Source: Actinomycetota bacterium
GTDB lineage: Bacteria; Actinomycetota; Acidimicrobiia; Acidimicrobiales; CADCTF01
DNA: 11,487 bases
NCBI GenBank assembly: GCA_019348305.1
Contig: JAHWJQ010000054.1
Coordinates: forward strand, 1 to 11,487
Reading direction: 5' to 3'
The first letter of the stretch is position 1, and the number at the start of each line of letters is the position of its first letter. Under the pieces are notes generated by a model. That model was not told the DNA's origin. It saw only the letters and a program-made list of their open reading frames with translations, and did not search any database. Position numbers and translations under genes: made by a program. This document shows, one piece after another, positions 8,636-11,487 of this stretch.

Positions 8636-8977
8636 TCAGACGGCGTCCTCGCCCATCTCGCCGGTGCGCACCCGCATCAGTCGCTCGACGTCGATGATCC
8701 ACACCTTGCCGTCACCGATCTTGCCGGTGTGGGCGCACTTGCGTATGACGTCCATGATCCGCTCGGCGTCGTCGAAGGAGCAGAGGACCTCGACCTTGAG
8801 CTTGGGGATCAGGTCGACGCTGTACTCGGCGCCGCGGTAGGTCTCGGTGTGGCCGCCCTGGCGACCGAAGCCGTTGACCTCGGTGACGGTGACGCCCTGG
8901 ACGCCGGCGCTCTTGAGCCCCTCCTTGACGGCCTCGAGCATGTGGGGCTTGATGACGGCGCTGACAAGCTTGATCAC
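8636..8977 (-). CDS. glnK: PII nitrogen signal-transduction protein GlnK
   Basis: The 113-residue product is a complete PII protein. PII trimers sense ATP/ADP and 2-oxoglutarate and, when encoded next to amt, normally dock on the ammonium channel and block it when ammonium is plentiful. The T-loop reads GFGRQGGHTETYRGAEYSVDLIPK (36-59). Y52 corresponds to Tyr51, the residue uridylylated in enterics and adenylylated in actinobacteria; Q40 corresponds to the ligand-binding Gln39. The B-loop TGKIGDGKVWI (84-94) and C-loop VRTGEMGEDAV are intact. The start is a GTG at 8977 that overlaps the amt TGA as GTGA, preceded by a G-rich stretch. GlnK rather than GlnB is inferred from linkage to amt. No glnD-type modifying enzyme follows; gpmA converges instead. 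Confidence 0.96.
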   Translation of the reverse strand: MIKLVSAVIKPHMLEAVKEGLKSAGVQGVTVTEVNGFGRQGGHTETYRGAEYSVDLIPKLKVEVLCSFDDAERIMDVIRKCAHTGKIGDGKVWIIDVERLMRVRTGEMGEDAV

Positions 8978-10377
8978 GAACTCGCCCCCGTCGGTATGGC
9001 TACGGCGGGGCGGTCGGGAAGCGGAGTGGGCGCCAGCACCGGTGTCACGTCGGGGCCGTAGCCAGGCGCTCCGTGCTCGAACACGTCGAGGCCCGCCAGC
9101 TCCTCCTCGGGGGAGACCCGGAGGCCCACTGTGGCCTTGATGGCCAGGAACAGCAGGCCGGCGGCCACGGCCACGAAGGCGGCGACGGCCACCACGCCGA
9201 TCACCTGGCTCACCAGTTGGTCGGCCCCGCCACCGTAGAAGAGGCCTGCCTTCCAGAAGTCGCTGTCCTCGGTGGCGAACAACCCGACAGCGATGGTGCC
9301 GAAGGCGCCGCACACACCATGCACCGAGATGGCACCCACCGGGTCGTCGATCCGGATGCGGTCGAAGAACAACACGGCGGCCACCACGATGACCCCGGCA
9401 GCGGCCCCGATGATGACGGCTCCGACGTTGCTCACGGCGGCGGTGCCGGCCGTGATTCCGACGAGGCCAGCGAGCATGCCGTTGGCCGCCATGGCGACGT
9501 CGGGCTTGCCGGACTTCATCCAGATGGCGAGCATGGCGGCGATGGCACCGGCCGCCGCCGCCAAGGTCGTCGTCAGGGCGATGCCGCCGATGGCGCCGTC
9601 AGCAGCCAGCTCGGAGCCGGGATTGAAGCCGTACCAGCCGACCAACAGAATGAAGGTGCCCAGCACCGCGTAGGGGATGTTGTGCGCCGGAATGGCTCTG
9701 GGCTTGCCGTCGGCGCCGTACTTCCCGATGCGGGGGCCGAGGATCATGGCTCCCATGAGCGCCGCGATCCCGCCGGTCATGTGCACCATCGTGGAGCCAG
9801 CGAAGTCGTGGAAGGGCGTGGAGAGCTTCGACAGCCAGCCCCCGCCCCAGTTCCAGTGGACGACGACGGGATAGATCAACGCCGAGATGACGACCGAGTA
9901 GAGGAAGTAGCTCTTGAACTTGGTCCGCTCGGCCATGGCGCCCGAGACGATCGTCGCCGCCGTCGCGGCGAAGGCAACCTGGAACACGAAGGTCACCGGC
10001 ACCGTCAGCGTCCCGTACTGGAACGCGCCGTCACCCAGGAACCAGCCGGTTGAGCCCACGAGGCCGCTCCGGTCGGCGCCGAAGGCGATGGCGTAGCCGA
10101 CGGCGAAGAACGCGAGGGCGCCGCCACAGAAGTCCATCAAGTTCTTCATCATGATGTTGGCAACGCTCTTGGCCCGTGTCAGACCGGCTTCGACGAGGGC
10201 GAAGCCGGCCTGCATGAAGATGACGAGCACGGCGGCAAGAAGAACGAAGACGTTGTCGAGGTTCGTCTGCACCTCCTCTGCCGTCACTTCGGCCGTTTGC
10301 GCCCACGCCACGTCGCCGCCGAGCACCACCAAACCGGTGGCGAGCAGCCCGCTGGCTACGAAGTTCTTCGATCGCAT
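8974..10377 (-). CDS. amt: Ammonium transporter Amt
   Basis: The 467-residue protein is a full-length Amt/AmtB channel with a cleavable-looking signal peptide (MRSKNFVASG... to about AWAQ, residue 27), as in E. coli AmtB. It imports ammonium across the cytoplasmic membrane as a trimer. Key residues are D191 in DFAGSTMVHMTGG (AmtB Asp160), and the pore twin histidines H199 and H353 (HMTGG and SVHGVCGAFG). The cytoplasmic tail SPEEELAGLDVFEHGAPGY (422-440) is the usual GlnK contact region; a Pro-rich tail of about 25 residues follows. I chose the ATG at 10377, but a GTG directly before it (10380) is better spaced from the AGGA at 10393-10390 (9 versus 12 bases). The frame remains open upstream into the regulator gene, but that part is not coding for Amt. 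The 3' end overlaps glnK by four bases. Confidence 0.97.
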   Translation of the reverse strand: MRSKNFVASGLLATGLVVLGGDVAWAQTAEVTAEEVQTNLDNVFVLLAAVLVIFMQAGFALVEAGLTRAKSVANIMMKNLMDFCGGALAFFAVGYAIAFGADRSGLVGSTGWFLGDGAFQYGTLTVPVTFVFQVAFAATAATIVSGAMAERTKFKSYFLYSVVISALIYPVVVHWNWGGGWLSKLSTPFHDFAGSTMVHMTGGIAALMGAMILGPRIGKYGADGKPRAIPAHNIPYAVLGTFILLVGWYGFNPGSELAADGAIGGIALTTTLAAAAGAIAAMLAIWMKSGKPDVAMAANGMLAGLVGITAGTAAVSNVGAVIIGAAAGVIVVAAVLFFDRIRIDDPVGAISVHGVCGAFGTIAVGLFATEDSDFWKAGLFYGGGADQLVSQVIGVVAVAAFVAVAAGLLFLAIKATVGLRVSPEEELAGLDVFEHGAPGYGPDVTPVLAPTPLPDRPAVAIPTGASS

Positions 10378-10412
10378 CACCGCTGTTCGTCCTTTCACCG
10401 TCCCTGACGCCG

Positions 10413-10418
10413 AAGGTA
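10413..10418 (-). promoter_or_regulatory. Possible amt -10 element
   Basis: On the minus strand TACCTT fits the TANNNT pattern and would give a leader of about 30 bases before the amt ATG, with the AGGA ribosome binding site inside it. The position where a -35 box would fall is occupied by the 11-bp direct repeats at 10434-10453, as in promoters activated by PhoB-type proteins. This is inference from spacing. Confidence 0.35.
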
Positions 10419-10428
10419 GAAGGAGGAG

Positions 10429-10455
10429 ATGACGCGGTTGTTGTGCGGTTGTTAC
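10429..10455 (-). promoter_or_regulatory. GlnR-like / OmpR-type operator upstream of amt
   Basis: Minus strand reads GTAAC-n6-ACAAC-n6-GTCAT, with both n6 spacers AACCGC. Seen another way, AACAACCGC is repeated twice exactly 11 bases apart (10453-10445 and 10442-10434). OmpR/PhoB-family proteins bind tandem sites one helical turn apart, and the actinobacterial GlnR box is GTnAC-n6-GAAAC repeated. Matches by half-site to the specified bases are 4/4, 3/5 and 3/4. The site overlaps the stop codon of the regulator gene and sits just upstream of the possible amt -10. Regulation of amt by nitrogen supply is the natural reading, but it is a short motif and could be chance. Confidence 0.4.
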
Positions 10456-10976
10456 GCCTCTCGCGCCTCTTCCTGACGCGGAGCTGACGCTTCGAGCAGG
10501 TAGCCGCGACTGCGGACCGTCTTGATGCTGAGCCCGACGGTGGCCAGGCGCCGGCGCAGTCGCAGGACGTGGACGTCGAGGGCGTTGCGCCCCGGTGCCC
10601 CGTCTGGCCACCCGGCCCTGGAGAGGGCTTCTCGACCCACGACGGCCCCGAAGCGATCGAGCAGCGCCCGGGTCAGCCGGCCCTCCACAGGCGGCAGGGA
10701 CACCCAAACCGAGCCGAAGCGCAGCACGCCGTCCCCGTCCAGGTCCGGGCGCTCCGCTTGGTGCGGTGCGTGCAGCTGCGCCCGCAGGCTGAGGCACGTG
10801 ATGCGGGCCCGAACGTCGTGCTCGCCGGCCGGCACCCTGATCCAGTCCTCGACGCAGTCGGCCGGCGGTGGGGGGGACGCCCCGTCTTCGACCAGCAGCA
10901 ACCGCGGCACCCCTTCTGCCTGCAGCCGCTCTCGTCGCTCCACCTCCCCGGGCCAGCGCAAGAGCACGACATCCAT
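10452..10976 (-). CDS. Small OmpR/PhoB-type winged-helix regulator with reduced receiver-like N-terminus
   Basis: The 174-residue protein ends in an OmpR/PhoB winged-helix domain (about 83-162): the recognition-helix region NALDVHVLRLRRRLATVG (131-148) and the wing IKTVRSRGYLLEA (151-163) align well with PhoB-type proteins. The first 70 residues resemble only the edges of a receiver domain: a first strand (DVVLLRWP), a second (PRLLLVE) and a last strand-helix pair (DWIRVPAGEHDVRARITCLSLRA). The middle of a receiver is missing and no clear phospho-acceptor Asp pocket is visible, so control by phosphorylation is unlikely; GlnR is a precedent for a phosphate-independent member of this family. 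No sensor kinase is adjacent. It lies upstream of amt on the same strand with a 74-base gap and is probably the local nitrogen regulator (inference). No ribosome binding site precedes the ATG. Confidence 0.85.
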   Translation of the reverse strand: MDVVLLRWPGEVERRERLQAEGVPRLLLVEDGASPPPPADCVEDWIRVPAGEHDVRARITCLSLRAQLHAPHQAERPDLDGDGVLRFGSVWVSLPPVEGRLTRALLDRFGAVVGREALSRAGWPDGAPGRNALDVHVLRLRRRLATVGLSIKTVRSRGYLLEASAPRQEEAREA

Positions 10977-10985
10977 CGAGAGATG

Positions 10986-10991
10986 ACGGTA
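10986..10991 (-). promoter_or_regulatory. Possible -10 element of the winged-helix regulator gene
   Basis: TACCGT on the minus strand fits TANNNT and ends nine bases before the ATG at 10976, predicting an almost leaderless mRNA. This agrees with the lack of a ribosome binding site. The GlnR-like box at 11002-11028 lies just upstream, over the -35 position. Confidence 0.33.
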
Positions 10992-10995
10992 CGGC

Positions 10996-11010
10996 TGCTG
11001 CGTTGCAGCA
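10996..11010. repeat. 15-bp palindrome in the divergent spacer
   Basis: TGCTGC-GTT-GCAGCA is a perfect inverted repeat with 6-bp arms, located five bases upstream of the proposed regulator -10. It overlaps the third half-site of the GlnR-like box. It could be a binding site for a dimeric regulator, perhaps autoregulation, but proteins with OmpR folds more often use direct repeats. Confidence 0.4.
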
Positions 11011-11028
11011 ACGTTTCCGGGGGGTGAA
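11002..11028 (-). promoter_or_regulatory. GlnR-box-like motif between the regulator and the divergent membrane gene
   Basis: The minus strand reads TTCAC-n6-GAAAC-n6-GCAAC. Against the actinobacterial GlnR consensus GTnAC-n6-GAAAC-n6-GTnAC this matches 3/4, 5/5 and 3/4 specified bases with exact 11-base spacing; the expected fourth half-site (GCCGT at 10995-10991) does not match. It could control the regulator gene, the divergent gene at 11097, or both. Confidence 0.42.
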
Positions 11029-11081
11029 CATGGCTTGCCAGGGCGGTTTCTGTCGCTTCAGCTGTTGCCGGCAGGCCGCTG

Positions 11082-11087
11082 TAGCGT
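11082..11087 (+). promoter_or_regulatory. Possible -10 element of the rightmost gene
   Basis: TAGCGT fits TANNNT and ends nine bases before the ATG at 11097, the same geometry as the divergent regulator gene. There is no ribosome binding site. No clear -35 box is visible. Confidence 0.3.
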
Positions 11088-11096
11088 TTCGGCGCC

Positions 11097-11487
11097 ATGG
11101 CCACCACCGCTGCCCCTCGGGCCTCCTCGCCGGTTGAGGAGGCCGGCAAGACCCGTCGCGTCCGAGCGTCCCGCGTGGCTGTGGCCGTCGGGGGCGCCCT
11201 GGCCGCCATCACCGCGCTGTCGGGGGTTCTCGCCGCCATCGCCCAGGAGCACGACGACTCGCCGGTCACCCGCCAGGTGTTCGAGAACATCCCGTCTGCC
11301 TACCGCGCCGTCTTCTACACCACGCTCACCTGCCTCTTCCTGGGCGCCGGGTACCTCTTCGCCCAGCGGGTGCAGAACTGGGAGCGGGGCCAGCCCGACC
11401 GCCGGCGGACCACCATGAAGAACGCGAAGAGGCGCTTTGCCGACTACCGCAGGGGCGTGTACATGCAGACGACGCTGCGGGACCCCG
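11097..11487 (+). CDS. N-terminus of a membrane protein resembling HdrD/NarI-like respiratory Fe-S oxidoreductases (3' end outside window)
   Basis: The frame is open to the window end, giving 130 codons. The ATG at 11097 is the first start after an in-frame TAG at 11082, which supports it. After a charged N-terminus of about 25 residues come two likely membrane helices (about 26-48, RVAVAVGGALAAITALSGVLA, and about 70-90, AVFYTTLTCLFLGAGYLFA). A basic segment follows, with MKNAKRRFADYRRGVYMQTTLRDP at the end. That ending resembles the start of actinobacterial (Fe-S)-binding oxidoreductases that carry a NarI-like cytochrome b part followed by HdrD/GlpC-type clusters. This is recognition from memory over a short stretch; no cofactor ligand is inside the window. 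It is divergent from the winged-helix regulator with a 120-base spacer. Confidence 0.6.
   Translation, partial: MATTAAPRASSPVEEAGKTRRVRASRVAVAVGGALAAITALSGVLAAIAQEHDDSPVTRQVFENIPSAYRAVFYTTLTCLFLGAGYLFAQRVQNWERGQPDRRRTTMKNAKRRFADYRRGVYMQTTLRDP

Noticed and set aside
10429..10476. AGGAGG followed by a 15-codon ORF on the plus strand (possible small peptide)
   Set aside because: The ribosome binding site is only two bases from the ATG, too close to work, and the ORF runs antisense across the end of the regulator gene; the purine run is better explained as the leader/promoter region of amt.
10378..11031. N-terminal extension of the Amt frame to 685 residues
   Set aside because: It overlaps the winged-helix regulator in another frame; the signal peptide at 10377 with an AGGA site upstream marks the real start.
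1..11487. tRNA, rRNA, CRISPR array, insertion sequence or phage genes
   Set aside because: No cloverleaf-like segment, regularly spaced repeat series, transposase motif or terminal inverted repeats were seen; the window is filled by ordinary metabolic genes.

Overview
The window is very GC-rich DNA (my estimate is close to 70%) with tightly packed genes, GTG starts and overlapping stop/start codons. Together with a terminal gene that resembles actinobacterial iron-sulfur oxidoreductases, this suggests an actinomycete-type bacterium, possibly of the Acidimicrobiia. The lineage is an inference from style and protein resemblance, not a search result. I saw no tRNA, rRNA, CRISPR array, insertion sequence or integrase.

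Left part (1-7793, + strand) is a nitrate assimilation operon of five genes: a NarK-type nitrate/nitrite transporter (cut at its 5' end), nirB, nirD, a fused DmsB/DmsC-like electron-transfer protein, and a NarB/NasA-type molybdenum nitrate reductase. Each junction overlaps by 1 or 4 bases, so the five look co-transcribed and translationally coupled. Nitrate would be imported, reduced to nitrite by the molybdoenzyme and then to ammonium by NADH-dependent NirBD. No ferredoxin-type or NADH-flavoprotein partner for the nitrate reductase is present. Instead, a four-cluster ferredoxin domain fused to an eight-helix DmsC anchor is placed to feed it electrons from membrane quinol. The charge distribution of that anchor puts both termini in the cytoplasm, which I recall is the opposite of E. 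coli DmsC.

Middle (7828-8622, + strand) is a phosphoglycerate mutase gene, gpmA, probably unrelated to nitrogen. It ends 13 bases from the oppositely oriented glnK, with a GC hairpin across the junction.

Right part (8636-10976, - strand) is an ammonium module transcribed leftward: a small OmpR/PhoB-type winged-helix regulator with a shrunken receiver-like N-terminus, then amt and glnK (amt and glnK overlap by 4 bases). The two non-coding stretches here, upstream of amt and upstream of the regulator, each carry 11-bp-periodic half-sites resembling the actinobacterial GlnR box. The small regulator may therefore control this nitrogen region.

Far right (11097 to the end, + strand, divergent from the regulator) is the first 130 codons of a membrane protein resembling the start of a respiratory HdrD/NarI-like iron-sulfur oxidoreductase. 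No gene-free stretch exceeds 300 bases; the longest is the 120-base divergent spacer at 10977-11096.
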